From NCBI RefSeq assembly GCF_018596315.1, contig NZ_JAHEAG010000004.1, positions 1 through 64,000 on the forward strand: a stretch of DNA of 64,000 nt. Direction: 5' to 3'. The stretch comes from Bradyrhizobium sp. SRL28. Its GTDB lineage: Bacteria > Pseudomonadota > Alphaproteobacteria > Rhizobiales > Xanthobacteraceae. Under the pieces are notes generated by a model that was not told where the DNA came from, made no database searches, and was given only the letters and a program-made list of their open reading frames with translations. Positions 1 to 10,337 of the stretch are shown one piece after another. A program made the translations under genes and the position numbers. Positions within the stretch are counted from its first letter, which is position 1, and every line of letters begins with the position of its first letter.

Positions 1-1493
1 TACACCCCCGCCATCATCACGTATTTGATCTCGAGATATTCCTCCATGCCGTGATGCGAACCCTCGCGGCCGAGGCCACTCTCCTTCACGCCACCGAACG
101 GCGCGACTTCAGTCGTGATCAGCCCGGTGTTGACGCCGACCATGCCGGACTCCAGCGCTTCCGCGACGCGCCAGACGCGGCCGAGATCGCGTGAATAGAA
201 GTACGACGCCAGGCCGAACGGCGAGTTGTTGCACATCGCAATCACCTCGGCCTCGTCCTTGAAGCGGAACACCGGCGCCAGCGGGCCAAACGTTTCTTCG
301 TGCGCGACCAGCGCGTCCGGCTTCACGTTCGAAAGCACGGTCGGCTCGAAGAAGCTGCCGCCGAGCGCGTGGCGTTTTCCCCCGGTGACGATCTTGGCAC
401 CGCCCTCCACCGCATCGGCAATGTGTTTCTCGACCTTGTCGATCGCTTCCATGTTGATCAGCGGGCCCTGCACCACGCCTGCTTCGGTGCCGTCGCCGAT
501 TTTCATCGCCGCGACCTTCTTGGAAAGCTTTTCGACGAACTGGTCGTAGATCTTGTCCTGGGCGTAGATGCGGTTGGCGCAGACGCAGGTCTGGCCCATG
601 TTGCGGTATTTCGAGACGATGGCCCCTTCGACGGCGGCATCGATATCGGCATCGTCGAACACCACGAACGGCGCGTTGCCGCCGAGTTCGAGGCCGAGCT
701 TCTTCACGCCGACGGCGGCCTGCTGATAGAGGATCTTGCCGACCTCGGTCGAGCCGGTGAAACCGACGAAGCGCACAGCGGGATGTTCGCACAGCACCTT
801 GCCGATCGCCGACGAATTGCCGGTGAGGATGTTGAACACGCCCTTCGGCACGCCGGCCTTTTCAGCGAGCGCGACCAGCGCCAGCGCGGTCAGTGGCGTT
901 TCATTGGCGGGCTTGAGCACGACGGTGCAGCCCGCGGCGAGCGCCGGCGAGACTTTTCGCGTGATCATCGAGCACGGGAAATTCCACGGCGTGATGGCGC
1001 CGCAGACGCCGATCGGCTGCTTGATCGCGAGCAGGCGCGCATCGGGCCGCTGCGTCGGGATGGTTTCGCCGTAGACGCGACGGGCTTCTTCCGCGAAAAA
1101 TTCGACATAGGCGCCGCCGATATCGACCTCGCCGAGCGCTTCCGCCAGCGGCTTGCCCTGCTCTGACGTCAGGATCAGCGCGAGGTCCTCGCGGTTGGCG
1201 ATGATCAGATCGAACCATTTTCGCAAAATGTTGGAGCGCTGTTTTGCCGTGAGCTTGGCCCAGGCCGGGAATGCGCGCTCGGCGGCTTCAACCGCTTGGG
1301 TGGCTTCCGCAGTGCTGAACGCCGGTACCTTGGCGAGTTCGACGCCATTGACCGGATTGGTGACCGGGCGCGATGGCGTGCCGACCCAGGCGCCGTCAAT
1401 GTAGCAGCGGTCGCGCAGCAGCGAGGGGTCCTTGAGGCGGTCGTGCAGCGAGGGTGTGGAAGCTTGGGCGCGAGCGGCAACGGGCGGGTTCAT
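1..1493 (-). CDS. gabD: NAD(P)-dependent succinate-semialdehyde dehydrogenase (3' edge cut)
   Basis: Aldehyde dehydrogenase superfamily enzyme, most like GabD, which oxidises succinate semialdehyde to succinate in the GABA degradation route in the cytoplasm. I translated it from the minus strand: about 497 residues, the full family length. The cofactor-binding segment ITPWNFPCSMI, the VGFTGSTEVGK loop, the general-base segment LELGGNAPF and the catalytic cysteine C303 in GQTCVCANRIY are all present. It ends in EYLEIKYVMMAGV followed by TA at the window edge, so only the last base of the stop codon is missing. The ATG at 1493 follows an AGGAG ribosome site seven bases away. The exact substrate is inferred from similarity; a related semialdehyde is possible. 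Confidence 0.9.
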   Translation of the reverse strand, partial: MNPPVAARAQASTPSLHDRLKDPSLLRDRCYIDGAWVGTPSRPVTNPVNGVELAKVPAFSTAEATQAVEAAERAFPAWAKLTAKQRSNILRKWFDLIIANREDLALILTSEQGKPLAEALGEVDIGGAYVEFFAEEARRVYGETIPTQRPDARLLAIKQPIGVCGAITPWNFPCSMITRKVSPALAAGCTVVLKPANETPLTALALVALAEKAGVPKGVFNILTGNSSAIGKVLCEHPAVRFVGFTGSTEVGKILYQQAAVGVKKLGLELGGNAPFVVFDDADIDAAVEGAIVSKYRNMGQTCVCANRIYAQDKIYDQFVEKLSKKVAAMKIGDGTEAGVVQGPLINMEAIDKVEKHIADAVEGGAKIVTGGKRHALGGSFFEPTVLSNVKPDALVAHEETFGPLAPVFRFKDEAEVIAMCNNSPFGLASYFYSRDLGRVWRVAEALESGMVGVNTGLITTEVAPFGGVKESGLGREGSHHGMEEYLEIKYVMMAGV

Positions 1494-1597
1494 GGCGTAC
1501 TCCTCGGATTTTCTTGGGATATTGGTCCGAGTATAGGCCCGTATCGTCAGCAATGCACCGCCCGCTGAGGCAACCCTGCTTCAACCAATTTTGAGCG

Positions 1598-1918
1598 TCA
1601 GGCCGCGCCGCTCATATAGGTTTCGCGGCGGCCGATCATGCGTTGCGCGGCGGCCTTGGCATCGGCCTTCGAGGAGGTCGCGCATGTCCGGTATTCGAGC
1701 TCGGGCAGCTTGGCGGGCTCGCGGCGGCTGAACCAGGATTTGGAACCGACCGGCAAAAGCGCCAAAGCCTGGGCGACGTTGTCGACCGCCTCGAAGGAGT
1801 GCAGCGCGCCGGTGCCCGCGTAGCGGACTTCGTAAATGCCGGGCGAGATCGGGGCCTCGATATTTTCGCCACGCCCGGCACGGGGATAGCGCTTCCATTC
1901 ACTCCAGGTCGAAATCAT
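1598..1918 (-). CDS. Small conserved-looking hypothetical protein
   Basis: I do not recognise the family. The 106-residue product begins MISTWSEWKRYPRAG and contains an alternating beta-type core (GIYEVRYAGTG, then ALHSFEAVDNV), a GSKSWFSRREP turn and an alanine/arginine-rich C-terminal helix. No signal peptide or membrane segment is visible. An upstream GTG at 1951 would add 11 residues, but the ATG at 1918 directly before the compact domain looks more natural. Reading-frame composition fits the GC-rich coding bias of its neighbours. It lies 104 bases downstream of gabD in the same orientation but may have its own promoter. It could be a stand-alone genus-level protein. Confidence 0.6.
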   Translation of the reverse strand: MISTWSEWKRYPRAGRGENIEAPISPGIYEVRYAGTGALHSFEAVDNVAQALALLPVGSKSWFSRREPAKLPELEYRTCATSSKADAKAAAQRMIGRRETYMSGAA

Positions 1919-2286
1919 TGCGTACCTTCGCGACAGGCAGAAATCAGACAATTTTGGTTAATTTGGACCAGCCAACGCACAACGTTTGTGCTGGAATCTG
2001 AACGCTTTACTGCAAAAAATCGGCGACGGGAATCGTGGCGAAATCACGATATCGTGGATGGTTAAGCCGGTCACGGCCATTGCCCATCTTCCACCGCTGA
2101 ATGCGGCGGGGTGTTGCAGTTTTGTGCCGGATAGACCCCACGCCCGCTGCCCACGCCACTCCCAAGCTCCCTTCGCCCATCACGAGATCGCGACATCGCC
2201 CGCGGCCGTCCGCTCCCGCTTGCGGGATAAGGCGGCCGGGAGGAAGATCGTTCCACTTCCATAAAAAACATAGCGGGAGGTGACCC
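1919..2286. other. Intergenic region between divergent genes
   Basis: This 368-base gap separates the leftward hypothetical gene from the rightward esterase and must hold both promoters. It is AT-richer near 1940-2000. I see no convincing ORF, hairpin or known regulatory motif. The esterase ribosome site GGGAGGTGA sits at its right end. Confidence 0.5.
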
Positions 2287-3480
2287 ATGCAAAGCAAAGC
2301 TGAGATCGATCAGGTTCTGCGTCAGAAATGCGAGGCCAAGGAGATTCCCGGCGTGGTCGCGATGGCGGCGACCGGCAGCGAGGTGATTTATCAAGGCGCG
2401 TTCGGCAAGCGCGACCTCGGCAAAGACGACGCCATGACCGCGGACAGCGTGTTCTGGATCGCCTCCATGACCAAGGCGATTACATGCGCCGCCGGCATGC
2501 AGCTGGTCGAACAAGGCAAGCTCTCGCTGGATGAGCCGATCGGCAAGCTGCTGCCCGATCTCGCCAACCCGCAGGTGCTGGAAGGCTTTGACGCCAGCGG
2601 CGAGCCAAGGCTGCGCCCGGCCACGAAGCCGATCACGCTGCGTCACCTCATGACCCACACCGCCGGCTTCGCCTACAGCTTGTTTAACGGTGACTGCGCG
2701 CAATATCTGGAGAAGACCGGAACCCCGGACATCTTCACTTGCCAGAACGCGGCGCTGAAGACGCCGATCATGTCCGATCCCGGCACCCGCTGGGAGTATG
2801 GCATCAACATCGATTTCGTCGGCAAGGCGGTGGAAGCCGCGAGCGGCAAGCCGCTCGCGGCTTACCTGCGCGATAACCTGTTCGCCCCGCTCGGCATGAG
2901 TGACATCGGCTTCAAGATCACGGACGCCATGCGCAAGCGGCTGGTCGGCGTGCATGCGCGCGGCGAGGATGGAGCGCTGTCGCCGATCCCGTTCGAAGTC
3001 GAACAGGCGCCCGAATTTCACATGGGTGGCGGCGGCCTCTACGGCACGGCAGCCGACTACATCAAGTTCACCCAGATGATCCTCAACAAGGGCCGCGGCA
3101 ACGGCAACCAGCTCTTGAAGCCCGAGACGGTCGCACTGATGAGCCAGAACCACATCGGCGATCTCAGCATCGGCAAGATTGCTACGAAGGCGCCCATGTA
3201 CACCAACGATGTCGATCTCTATCCGGATATCGTCAAGAAATGGGGACTCTCCTTCCTGATCAACACCGCCAAGACGGCGGAAGGCCGCAGCGCCGGCAGC
3301 CTCGCCTGGGCCGGCCTCGCCAACACCTATTTCTGGATCGATCCGGCCCGCAATGTCGCCGGCGTGATCCTGATGCAGCTGTTGCCGTTCTTCGATGGGA
3401 AGGCGCTGGAGGCTTTTGCGGGCTTCGAGCGCGGGGTTTATGCCGGGCTCGATGCCGGCAGCGGCCAGCGCGCGGCGTGA
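2287..3480 (+). CDS. Beta-lactamase-fold serine hydrolase / esterase
   Basis: Member of the class C beta-lactamase-like (serine hydrolase, EstB type) family, 397 residues, probably an esterase or transesterase of the cytoplasm since no signal peptide is seen. The nucleophile motif SxxK is in WIASMTKAIT near residue 60. The usual YxN tyrosine position is matched by WEYGINIDFVG, and HMGGGGLYG near residue 240 resembles the third active-site element of the family. The ATG is preceded by a strong GGGAGGTGA site. It is followed, beyond a short repeat, by an acyl-CoA synthetase on the same strand, which suggests but does not prove a link to ester or lipid breakdown. The substrate cannot be read from sequence. 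Confidence 0.85.
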   Translation: MQSKAEIDQVLRQKCEAKEIPGVVAMAATGSEVIYQGAFGKRDLGKDDAMTADSVFWIASMTKAITCAAGMQLVEQGKLSLDEPIGKLLPDLANPQVLEGFDASGEPRLRPATKPITLRHLMTHTAGFAYSLFNGDCAQYLEKTGTPDIFTCQNAALKTPIMSDPGTRWEYGINIDFVGKAVEAASGKPLAAYLRDNLFAPLGMSDIGFKITDAMRKRLVGVHARGEDGALSPIPFEVEQAPEFHMGGGGLYGTAADYIKFTQMILNKGRGNGNQLLKPETVALMSQNHIGDLSIGKIATKAPMYTNDVDLYPDIVKKWGLSFLINTAKTAEGRSAGSLAWAGLANTYFWIDPARNVAGVILMQLLPFFDGKALEAFAGFERGVYAGLDAGSGQRAA

Positions 3481-3498
3481 GGAGTATCTGTTAGAGAC

Positions 3499-3614
3499 CG
3501 TCATTGCGAGCGAAGCGAAGCAATCCATACCGCGGCATAACGGATAGATGGATTGCTTCGTCGCTTCAGCGCAAAATTGCTTTGCAATTTTGTCGCGAGC
3601 TCCTCGCAATGACG
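3499..3614. repeat. Intergenic inverted repeat, family A
   Basis: The ends read CGTCATTGCGAG and CTCGCAATGACG, an exact inverted pair, with an internal hairpin of GCAAAATTGC type around 3570-3590. A related copy in reverse orientation lies at 26934-27030. This looks like the small palindromic repeats scattered between genes in Bradyrhizobium. Confidence 0.8.
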
Positions 3615-3669
3615 ATACGGACATAGTGTCTCGATCCCATACTTCGTGATCCATACCTGGAGATTCGAT

Positions 3670-5364
3670 TTGACCGACATCCTCAACAGCTACGTCTGCG
3701 GCACCGCCAACGCGCCGCTGCTCGGCGACACCATCGGACGCTGCCTTGACCAGGCTGCCGCGCGCTGGGGCGATCGCGAGGCGCTGGTTTCGCCGAGCCA
3801 TGACGTGCGCTGGACCTGGAAGGAATTTGCCTGTCACGTCGACGCGCTGGCGGCGGGCTTTCTTGGGCTTGGGCTCGAGCGCGGCGCGCGGATCGGGGTG
3901 TGGTCGCTCAATCGCCCGGAATGGACGCTGACGCAATTCGCTGCCGCCAAAGCGGGGCTCATTCTCGTCACCATCAATCCCGCCTACCGCCTGAGCGAAC
4001 TCGAGTTCGCGCTGGCCAAAGTCGGTTGCGCCGCGATCGTCACCGCGACCGCTTTCAAGACCTCCAACTACATGGAGATGCTGAACACGCTGCTGCCGGA
4101 GCTTGCGGCCTCGCAGCCGGGCGAATTGCAGGCGGCGCGGCTGCCGCAGCTGCGCGCGGTGATCCAGATCGGCGGCCCCAAAAGTCCGGGCACCATCGCC
4201 TTCGAAGACGTGACAAAGATGGGCGGCGCGCGACACCACGAGCAACTTGCCGAACTCTCCAGGACGCTGCAGTTCGACGATGCGGTGAATATTCAGTTCA
4301 CCAGCGGCACCACGGGCTCGCCCAAGGGCGTGACGCTGACGCATCACAACATTCTCAACAACGGCTATTTCGTCGGCCGCGCGATGCGGCTGACGGAAAA
4401 CGACCGCATCTGCATTCCCGTGCCGCTCTATCACTGTTTTGGCATGGTGATGGGCAATCTCGCCTCCGTCACACTCGGCGCAACCATGGTCTACCCCGGC
4501 GAGGGTTTTGATCCGCTGGCGACGCTGCAAACCATCGAGCGCGAAAAATGCACCGCGCTCTACGGCGTGCCGACCATGTTCATCGCCGAACTCGATCACC
4601 CCGAATTCGCGCGCTTCAATCTGAAATCGCTGCGCACCGGCATCATGGCGGGCGCGCCCTGCCCGATCGAGGTGATGAAGCGTGTCAACAACGAGATGAA
4701 CATGGGCGAGGTGACCATCGCCTACGGCATGACCGAAACCTCGCCGGTCAGCTTCCAGAGCTCGACCGACGATCCGCTGGAACGTCGGGTGTCGACCGTC
4801 GGCCGCATCCATCCGCATGTCGAGGTCAAGGTCGTCGATCTCGAAGGGCGCGTAGTGCCGCGCGGCCAACGCGGCGAACTCTGCACCCGCGGCTACAGCG
4901 TCATGCTGGGCTATTGGGACGAATCTGAAAAGACCCGCGACGTGCTCGACGCGCAGGGCTGGATGCACACCGGCGACATCGCCATCATCGACGCCGAGGG
5001 CTATTGCAACATCGTCGGCCGCATCAAGGACATGGTGATCCGCGGCGGCGAAAACCTCTATCCCAGAGAGATCGAGGAATTCCTCTATCGCCATCCAAAA
5101 ATCCAGGACGTGCAGATCTTCGGCGTCGCCGACGACCGCTACGGCGAAGAGCTCTGCGCCTGGATCCGCACCCGGCCCGGCGAAACGCTCACCGCCGACG
5201 ACGTCCGCGCTTTCTGCCAGGGCCAGATCGCCCACAACAAGATCCCGCGCTATGTCGAATTCGTCGACGAGTTTCCGATGACGGTGACGGGGAAGATCCA
5301 GAAGTTCCTGATGCGGGAAGCGGTGGAAGCGAAGCTGGGGCTGAAGGCGGCGAAGACGGCGTGA
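3670..5364 (+). CDS. Acyl-CoA synthetase (AMP-binding enzyme)
   Basis: ATP-dependent acyl-CoA ligase of the ANL superfamily, activating a fatty acid to its CoA thioester through an acyl-adenylate. The AMP-binding signature [18 protein letters not shown] lies near residue 220, the YGMTETSP motif near 355, the adenylate-binding [12 protein letters not shown] near 435 and the hinge [16 protein letters not shown] near 450. The catalytic lysine motif [10 protein letters not shown] is near the C-terminus. I chose the TTG at 3670 because GGAG lies seven bases upstream and the protein then starts MTDILNSYV, giving 564 residues; the GTG at 3646 would lie in poorly conserved sequence. A medium- or long-chain substrate is likely; the specific acid is unknown. 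Confidence 0.88.
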   Translation: MTDILNSYVCGTANAPLLGDTIGRCLDQAAARWGDREALVSPSHDVRWTWKEFACHVDALAAGFLGLGLERGARIGVWSLNRPEWTLTQFAAAKAGLILVTINPAYRLSELEFALAKVGCAAIVTATAFKTSNYMEMLNTLLPELAASQPGELQAARLPQLRAVIQIGGPKSPGTIAFEDVTKMGGARHHEQLAELSRTLQFDDAVNIQFTSGTTGSPKGVTLTHHNILNNGYFVGRAMRLTENDRICIPVPLYHCFGMVMGNLASVTLGATMVYPGEGFDPLATLQTIEREKCTALYGVPTMFIAELDHPEFARFNLKSLRTGIMAGAPCPIEVMKRVNNEMNMGEVTIAYGMTETSPVSFQSSTDDPLERRVSTVGRIHPHVEVKVVDLEGRVVPRGQRGELCTRGYSVMLGYWDESEKTRDVLDAQGWMHTGDIAIIDAEGYCNIVGRIKDMVIRGGENLYPREIEEFLYRHPKIQDVQIFGVADDRYGEELCAWIRTRPGETLTADDVRAFCQGQIAHNKIPRYVEFVDEFPMTVTGKIQKFLMREAVEAKLGLKAAKTA

Positions 5365-5421
5365 AAAGGAAGGATGAGAGTGGCGCGGCACTGCGTTGCG
5401 CTCTTCAACCCAACCAATGCT

Positions 5422-5523
5422 CGTCATCCCCCGCGAAGGCGGGGGACCCAGTACGCCGCGGCCTATCGGTTCTATCACTGCCGTCTCTGGAATACTGGGT
5501 CACCCGCCTTCGCGGGTGACGAC
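5422..5523. repeat. Intergenic inverted repeat, family B
   Basis: Starts CGTCATCCCCCGCGAAGGCG and ends CACCCGCCTTCGCGGGTGAC, so the two ends are near-complementary and each end also folds on itself. A diverged relative lies at 52309-52439. It sits directly after the acyl-CoA synthetase gene and could act as a transcript-end structure. Confidence 0.8.
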
Positions 5524-5611
5524 AACTGTGGGTGCGGCGCTCGCGCTCATCAAACACACCTTCGCGATCTCGCGGCGCATTCCGCCCGAGCTTTGCCATT
5601 ACCTTTCACGC

Positions 5612-6120
5612 CCTAGAGAAAAGAGGGCGCAGGGAAGACCGGGTGCGCGCTGCACCCGCGGTCTCGTGTGCAGTTGCGCACAAAGAACGCGCACACGAGC
5701 ATACAGGTCCAGCGGAGAGCATCCGGCCTTCCCTGCGCAATGGTTTTACGGCGTACTTCGTGATCTCCCCGGTGTGCGAATTCCTTTAGCCACCGTCATC
5801 CGCGGATTGATGGATGGGGCCTGCTCGGTCGGGCCGGCACATCCTCCGCGGACTTGACACCAGCAACGGGTGCCAGAACCACACGACTTGGCCGTACGCG
5901 GCACGCCCAACACCAGAGGCCTCGACGGGCTTGGTACCCATCCGCCGAAGTCTGGCGAGAAGCGCGTTAGCATCAGTCGTCTGCGTGCCGTCCCTTCGCT
6001 CACGGGCTCACAAGAGCCTGCCCTGCGACGACGTTTGCGCGCCCGACGCTGCCGCGTCCACCGCACCCCGCCCCGCGTTTAGTGACGATCGCGAAACGCC
6101 CCTCTTAGGGGACGGGATGG
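5612..6120. repeat. Structured ~500 bp non-coding element
   Basis: No believable gene covers this stretch. It contains nested inverted repeats: GCGCAGGGAAGACCGG at 5627-5642 pairs with CCGGCCTTCCCTGCGC at 5723-5738 with one mismatch, CTCGTGTGC at 5663-5671 pairs with GCACACGAG at 5691-5699, and GGGTGCGCGCTGCACCC at 5641-5657 folds locally. From memory, very similar segments recur between genes in Bradyrhizobium genomes; I could not check this. Short ORFs inside it have no recognisable domain and I consider them spurious. Confidence 0.6.
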
Positions 6121-6392
6121 CGGAAGTTGTACGAGTGATTTGGGTCAATCGCGAAGCGAATTATTCTTGCGGGAGATCGTTTTTTGATTTGCGATGTCGG
6201 GCAAATCAGTGCTGAGGCGCGACGCGGGAGTTCGCTACTGCTTCTGCCCGATGATTGTTCACTGAGCGAGCTTTCCGAAACCAAGATCCGAATCCGTCGT
6301 ACCGCTTCAACATGTTCGACGGAAATCAATTTGAAATAGCTCGCACTACGCCGTCGCAGGGCTGCTGCAAAAACGACGCCCCTCAGCCAAGA
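6121..6392. other. Intergenic, no gene seen
   Basis: About 270 bases between the structured element and the next repeat, with lower GC content than the surroundings. I see no ORF with coding character and no clear RNA structure. Since the kinase gene ends at 6454 from the other side, this lies between two convergent gene ends. Confidence 0.4.
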
Positions 6393-6424
6393 CGTGGATG
6401 CCCGGGACAAGCCCGGGCATGACG
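6393..6424. repeat. Short palindromic repeat, family F
   Basis: A 32-base palindrome reading CGTGGATGCCCGGG, a short loop, then CCCGGGCATGACG. It is just downstream of the minus-strand kinase gene and could help end its transcript. A relative lies at 34393-34424. Confidence 0.75.
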
Positions 6425-6453
6425 GTGGAGAGATCTCGCCCTCTCGCTAACCC

Positions 6454-7455
6454 CTAAACCGGCAGCCCGTTCTGCTTCGCCAGATCCTTAAGCGACACCT
6501 GCGGCCGTGCCCCGATGTGCTGGATCACCTCTGCCGCCGCCAGCGCCCCTAGCCGGCCCGCCGCCTCATAGCCCGCGTTGCGGACGAGGCCGAACAGGAA
6601 GCCGGCGGCGAACAGGTCGCCGGCGCCGGTGGTGTCGACGAGCGTTTGAATCGGGAAGGCCGGCACCGCGGTGACGCCGTCCTTGGCCGCGACCACGCAG
6701 CCCTTTTCGCTGCGGGTGACGATTCCGAGTTTGGTATCCGCGCGCAGCTGCTTCAGCGCGCCCTCGAAATCCGAGGTCTGGTACAGCGAGTGCAATTCGG
6801 CCTCGTTGGCGAACACGAGGTCGACGGTGCCTTTGCGCATCAGGTCGAGAAACTCGTCGCGATAACGATCCACGCAGAAGGAATCCGACAGCGTCAGCGC
6901 CACCTGGCGGCCGGCGCCGTGTGCAATGCTTGCTGCCTTGACGAAGGCTTCCTTGGCATTCTTCGGATCCCAGAGATAGCCTTCGAGATAGACGATGCGG
7001 GAGGCTGCGATCTGCGCTTCATCGATGTCGGAGGGCCCAAGATCCTGCGCGGCGCCGAGATAGGTATTCATGGTGCGCTCGCCGTCCGGCGTCACCAGTA
7101 TGTAGGAGCAGCCGGTGGCGGGGCCGCTTTCCGCCGCCTTGGTCTCGAAGGCCGCGCCGGCGGCGCGGAGGTCGTGGGTGTAGAGCCCGCCGATCTGGTC
7201 GTTCTTGACCTTGCCGATGAAGGCCGCGCGGGCGCCGAAACTGGCAAGGCCGACGATGGTGTTGGCCCCCGAGCCGCCGCTCATCTCGGTCGCCGGGCCC
7301 ATCTCCTTGTAGATGGCGGCGGCGCGGGCCTCGTTGATCAGCGCCATGCCGCCCTTGGTCATGCCGTGGCGGGCGAGAAAACCCTCGTCGGTCTGCACCA
7401 GCACGTCGAAAATCGCATTGCCGATCCCGAGAACGTCGTATTTTGCGTCAGTCAT
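6454..7455 (-). CDS. PfkB-family sugar/nucleoside kinase, probably adenosine kinase
   Basis: Ribokinase-fold kinase of 333 residues that phosphorylates a sugar or nucleoside; the closest fit is adenosine kinase, which makes AMP from adenosine for purine salvage. The N-terminal GIGNAIFDVLVQ and the GGSGANTIVGLASFG segment are typical substrate-binding elements of the family, and the C-terminal DTTGAGDLFAAGFLFG carries the anion hole and catalytic aspartate. Start is the ATG at 7455. It is divergent from murJ, with about 110 bases between the starts. Adenosine rather than fructose as substrate is an inference from the overall sequence type. Confidence 0.85.
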   Translation of the reverse strand: MTDAKYDVLGIGNAIFDVLVQTDEGFLARHGMTKGGMALINEARAAAIYKEMGPATEMSGGSGANTIVGLASFGARAAFIGKVKNDQIGGLYTHDLRAAGAAFETKAAESGPATGCSYILVTPDGERTMNTYLGAAQDLGPSDIDEAQIAASRIVYLEGYLWDPKNAKEAFVKAASIAHGAGRQVALTLSDSFCVDRYRDEFLDLMRKGTVDLVFANEAELHSLYQTSDFEGALKQLRADTKLGIVTRSEKGCVVAAKDGVTAVPAFPIQTLVDTTGAGDLFAAGFLFGLVRNAGYEAAGRLGALAAAEVIQHIGARPQVSLKDLAKQNGLPV

Positions 7456-7567
7456 TCGTCCGTCCTGTTTACGGCGTTGCGCGAAGAAGCCGAGCGCGGC
7501 TAAGAAGTCTGCGGCCTACCAGATCGGCCCCGCGCCAGCAAGGGAAGCGGATGCTATAGAACCTCCA

Positions 7568-9112
7568 ATGATCCGCTCCTTCCTCACGGTATCCTCGGGA
7601 ACGCTGGCCTCGCGGCTGCTTGGATTCGCCCGCGATTCCATGCTTGCCGCGCTGCTCGGCGCGGGCGCGGTGGCGGATGCGTTTCTGGCGGCGTTTCAAC
7701 TGGTCAATGTCATCCGGCGGCTGTTGACCGAGGGCGGGCTGAACGCGGCGCTGGTGCCGGCATGGCTGCGGGTGCGTGAAACCGATGGGGCTGTGGCCGC
7801 GGCGGCATTCGCCGGCCGCGTGCTCGGCACGGTGACAACAGCGTTGATCGCAGCCACAGCGTTGCTCGCGCTGGCGATGCCGCTCGTCATTGCGGCGCTG
7901 GCGCCGGGATTCTCGGGGCGCGAGACGCTGCAGCTCGCCACCGACAATGCCCGCCTGATGCTGCCCTACCTCGCCTTTGCAGGTCCCGTGACCGTGATGA
8001 TGGCGCTGTTGAACGCGCAAGGCCGTTTTGCGCTGACCGCGTTTTCGCCGCTGCTGTTCAACATCACGCTGATCGCGGTGATGGTCGCACTGCTCGCCAT
8101 ACGGCCGGATGCGGTGCAAGCCGCGCAGATCGTCGCCGCAACGGTCGGCATTGCCGGGCTGTTACAGCTATCGGTGCTGGTGCTGCGCCGTGGCGACAAC
8201 ATCGCCGCGCCCTTGCGGATTTCATTCGATCCGGAAATACGCGGCTTTCTCGCCAAGGCCGCACCGGGCATGATGGCGTCGAGCGCGCCGCAGCTGTTGA
8301 TGGTGGCGGGTGCGATCATCGCGTCTTCGTCGCCGTCGGCGGTGTCGTGGCTCTATTTCGCCAATCGCCTGGTTGAACTGCCGCTCGGCATCGTCGGCGT
8401 CGCCATGGGCACAGTGCTGATCCCGGAATTGACGCGCGCGGTGCGGGCGGCGGATCGCGCGGCCGTGGCGCATGCGGAATCGCGAGGTCTCGAACTCGCC
8501 GTTGGGCTGGCGCTTCCCGCCACGCTCGGACTGATGGTGCTCAGCGAGCCGATCGTGCGGCTGTTGTTCGAGCACGGCGCCTTCACCGCGGATGATACGA
8601 AAGCCACCGCCCGCGCGCTGATGTGGCTGACGCTGGCGCTGCCGGCGCATGTGCTGGTCAAGGCGCTGTCGCCGGCGTTCTTCGCGCGCGAGGATACGAT
8701 GACGCCGCTGGTCGCCGCGCTGCTAGGCGTCGTGCTGGCGATCGCGGCGGCCTTCCTGCTCGGGCATTGGTACGGCGCCGACGGCATTGCAGCGGCGATT
8801 GCGCTTGGCGCGTGGAGCATGGCGCTCCGCCTGATCCGCCGCGGCGCGGAGATTTTTGGATTTTCGATCGATACAGAAGCCAGGCGGCGACTGCCGCGCA
8901 TTGTACTGGCAGCGCTCGCCATGGGCGCGCTGCTGTGGCTGGCGGCGCAGTCACTGCCGGCCCTCACCTCAGGCGCGCACCGCCTGGTGCACGCCGTCCT
9001 GCTGCTGGCCGTGATCGCGGCGGGAATGGCGATTTACGGCCTGTTCTTAAGGCTTTTCGGCGTCACCGGCTGGCGCGACGCGGTTAACGCCGTCAGGCAA
9101 TCCAAGGCCTAG
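7568..9112 (+). CDS. murJ: Lipid II flippase MurJ
   Basis: Integral membrane protein of the MOP exporter superfamily that moves lipid II across the inner membrane for peptidoglycan synthesis. The 514-residue product begins [20 protein letters not shown] and contains the family hallmarks [12 protein letters not shown] and [19 protein letters not shown] in the first 70 residues, then alternating hydrophobic helices consistent with about 14 membrane spans. The ATG at 7568 is preferred over in-frame upstream codons because it starts at the conserved first helix. It runs into trpS with 80 bases between; co-transcription is plausible. Confidence 0.93.
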   Translation: MIRSFLTVSSGTLASRLLGFARDSMLAALLGAGAVADAFLAAFQLVNVIRRLLTEGGLNAALVPAWLRVRETDGAVAAAAFAGRVLGTVTTALIAATALLALAMPLVIAALAPGFSGRETLQLATDNARLMLPYLAFAGPVTVMMALLNAQGRFALTAFSPLLFNITLIAVMVALLAIRPDAVQAAQIVAATVGIAGLLQLSVLVLRRGDNIAAPLRISFDPEIRGFLAKAAPGMMASSAPQLLMVAGAIIASSSPSAVSWLYFANRLVELPLGIVGVAMGTVLIPELTRAVRAADRAAVAHAESRGLELAVGLALPATLGLMVLSEPIVRLLFEHGAFTADDTKATARALMWLTLALPAHVLVKALSPAFFAREDTMTPLVAALLGVVLAIAAAFLLGHWYGADGIAAAIALGAWSMALRLIRRGAEIFGFSIDTEARRRLPRIVLAALAMGALLWLAAQSLPALTSGAHRLVHAVLLLAVIAAGMAIYGLFLRLFGVTGWRDAVNAVRQSKA

Positions 9113-9192
9113 CGGCTTGCGCGAATAGGGTTCGCGTGGCAAACGACAGCGCGAAACAGGCATCCGCTACAGGATCCTTGGGGAAGCTGACT

Positions 9193-10245
9193 ATGGCTTT
9201 TGTTGAAAAAGTATTTTCGGGCGTCCAGCCGACGGGCAATCTGCATCTCGGCAATTACCTCGGCGCGATCGTCAACTTCGTGAAGATGCAGGAAACCCAT
9301 AACTGCATCTATTGCGTCGTCGACATGCACGCGATCACGCAAGGCGTCGATGTCTGGGGCGGCCCGGCGGAGCTCGCCCGCAACACCCGCGAGGTCACCG
9401 CGGCCTTCATCGCCGCCGGCATCGATCCGAAGAAGCACATCGTCTTCAACCAGAGCCAGGTCGCCGGCCACGCCGAGCTGGCCTGGATCTTCAATTGCGT
9501 GGCGCGGGTCGGCTGGCTCAGCCGCATGACGCAGTTCAAGGAGAAGGCCGGCAAGGACCGCGAGAACGCCTCCGTCGGGCTCTACGATTATCCGGTGCTG
9601 ATGGCGGCGGACATTCTGCTGTACCGCGCCACCCATGTGCCTGTCGGGGAGGACCAGAAGCAGCATCTGGAACTGTCGCGGGACATCGCGCAAAAATTCA
9701 ACAACGACTTTGCCGATTCGATCCGCGGCCACGGCGCCAATGACGGCATGTTCTTTCCGCTGCCGGAGCCGTTTATCACCGGCCCGGCGACGCGGGTGAT
9801 GTCCTTGCGCGACGGCACCAAGAAGATGTCGAAGTCGGACGCCTCGGACAATTCGCGCATCAACCTGACCGACGATGCGGACCTGATCGCGCAGAAGATC
9901 CGCAAAGCCAAGACCGATCCGGAACCGTTGCCATCGGAGGAAAAGGGGCTGGAGAACCGGCCCGAGGCCGACAACCTCGTCGGCATCTATGCCGCGCTGG
10001 CCGACCGGAACAAAGCCGACGTGCTCCGCGAATTCGGCGGCGGGCAGTTCTCCAGCTTCAAGAACGCGCTGGTGGAACTTTGCGTGACAAAACTCGCGCC
10101 GATCGCCTCCGAGATGAAGCGACTGGTCGCCGACCCCGGCCATGTCGACAAAATCCTGGTCGACGGCGCCGACCGGGCGCGCGTCATCGCCGACGAAACC
10201 ATGCGCGCGACCATGGATATCGTCGGGTTCATCCGAAAGCGCTAG
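9193..10245 (+). CDS. trpS: Tryptophanyl-tRNA synthetase
   Basis: Class I aminoacyl-tRNA synthetase that charges tRNA-Trp. The HIGH-type motif is in [17 protein letters not shown] near residue 10-25 and the KMSKS loop is [10 protein letters not shown] near residue 215. The [15 protein letters not shown] segment binds substrate. The product of 350 residues has the normal bacterial length. I chose ATG 9193, just before the conserved [14 protein letters not shown], over a GTG at 9136. Cytoplasmic, essential. Confidence 0.96.
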   Translation: MAFVEKVFSGVQPTGNLHLGNYLGAIVNFVKMQETHNCIYCVVDMHAITQGVDVWGGPAELARNTREVTAAFIAAGIDPKKHIVFNQSQVAGHAELAWIFNCVARVGWLSRMTQFKEKAGKDRENASVGLYDYPVLMAADILLYRATHVPVGEDQKQHLELSRDIAQKFNNDFADSIRGHGANDGMFFPLPEPFITGPATRVMSLRDGTKKMSKSDASDNSRINLTDDADLIAQKIRKAKTDPEPLPSEEKGLENRPEADNLVGIYAALADRNKADVLREFGGGQFSSFKNALVELCVTKLAPIASEMKRLVADPGHVDKILVDGADRARVIADETMRATMDIVGFIRKR

Positions 10246-10337
10246 GCTTCAAGATCGCCTGACAACAGCGACGCCGCTTGTCGAAGGCGGCTGCGCCGTG
10301 GCAGCATGCGTCGGTTTGGCGCAGCACCGGGACATGC

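Noticed and set aside
2071..5478. A 1135-codon open frame on the minus strand
   Set aside because: It runs antisense to the esterase and acyl-CoA synthetase genes, has no domain and an R/D/H-rich composition typical of GC-driven shadow frames.
5396..5857. Short open frames inside the repeat region at 5.4-6.1 kb
   Set aside because: They span inverted repeats, show no domain and overlap each other in several frames; better explained as non-coding repeats.
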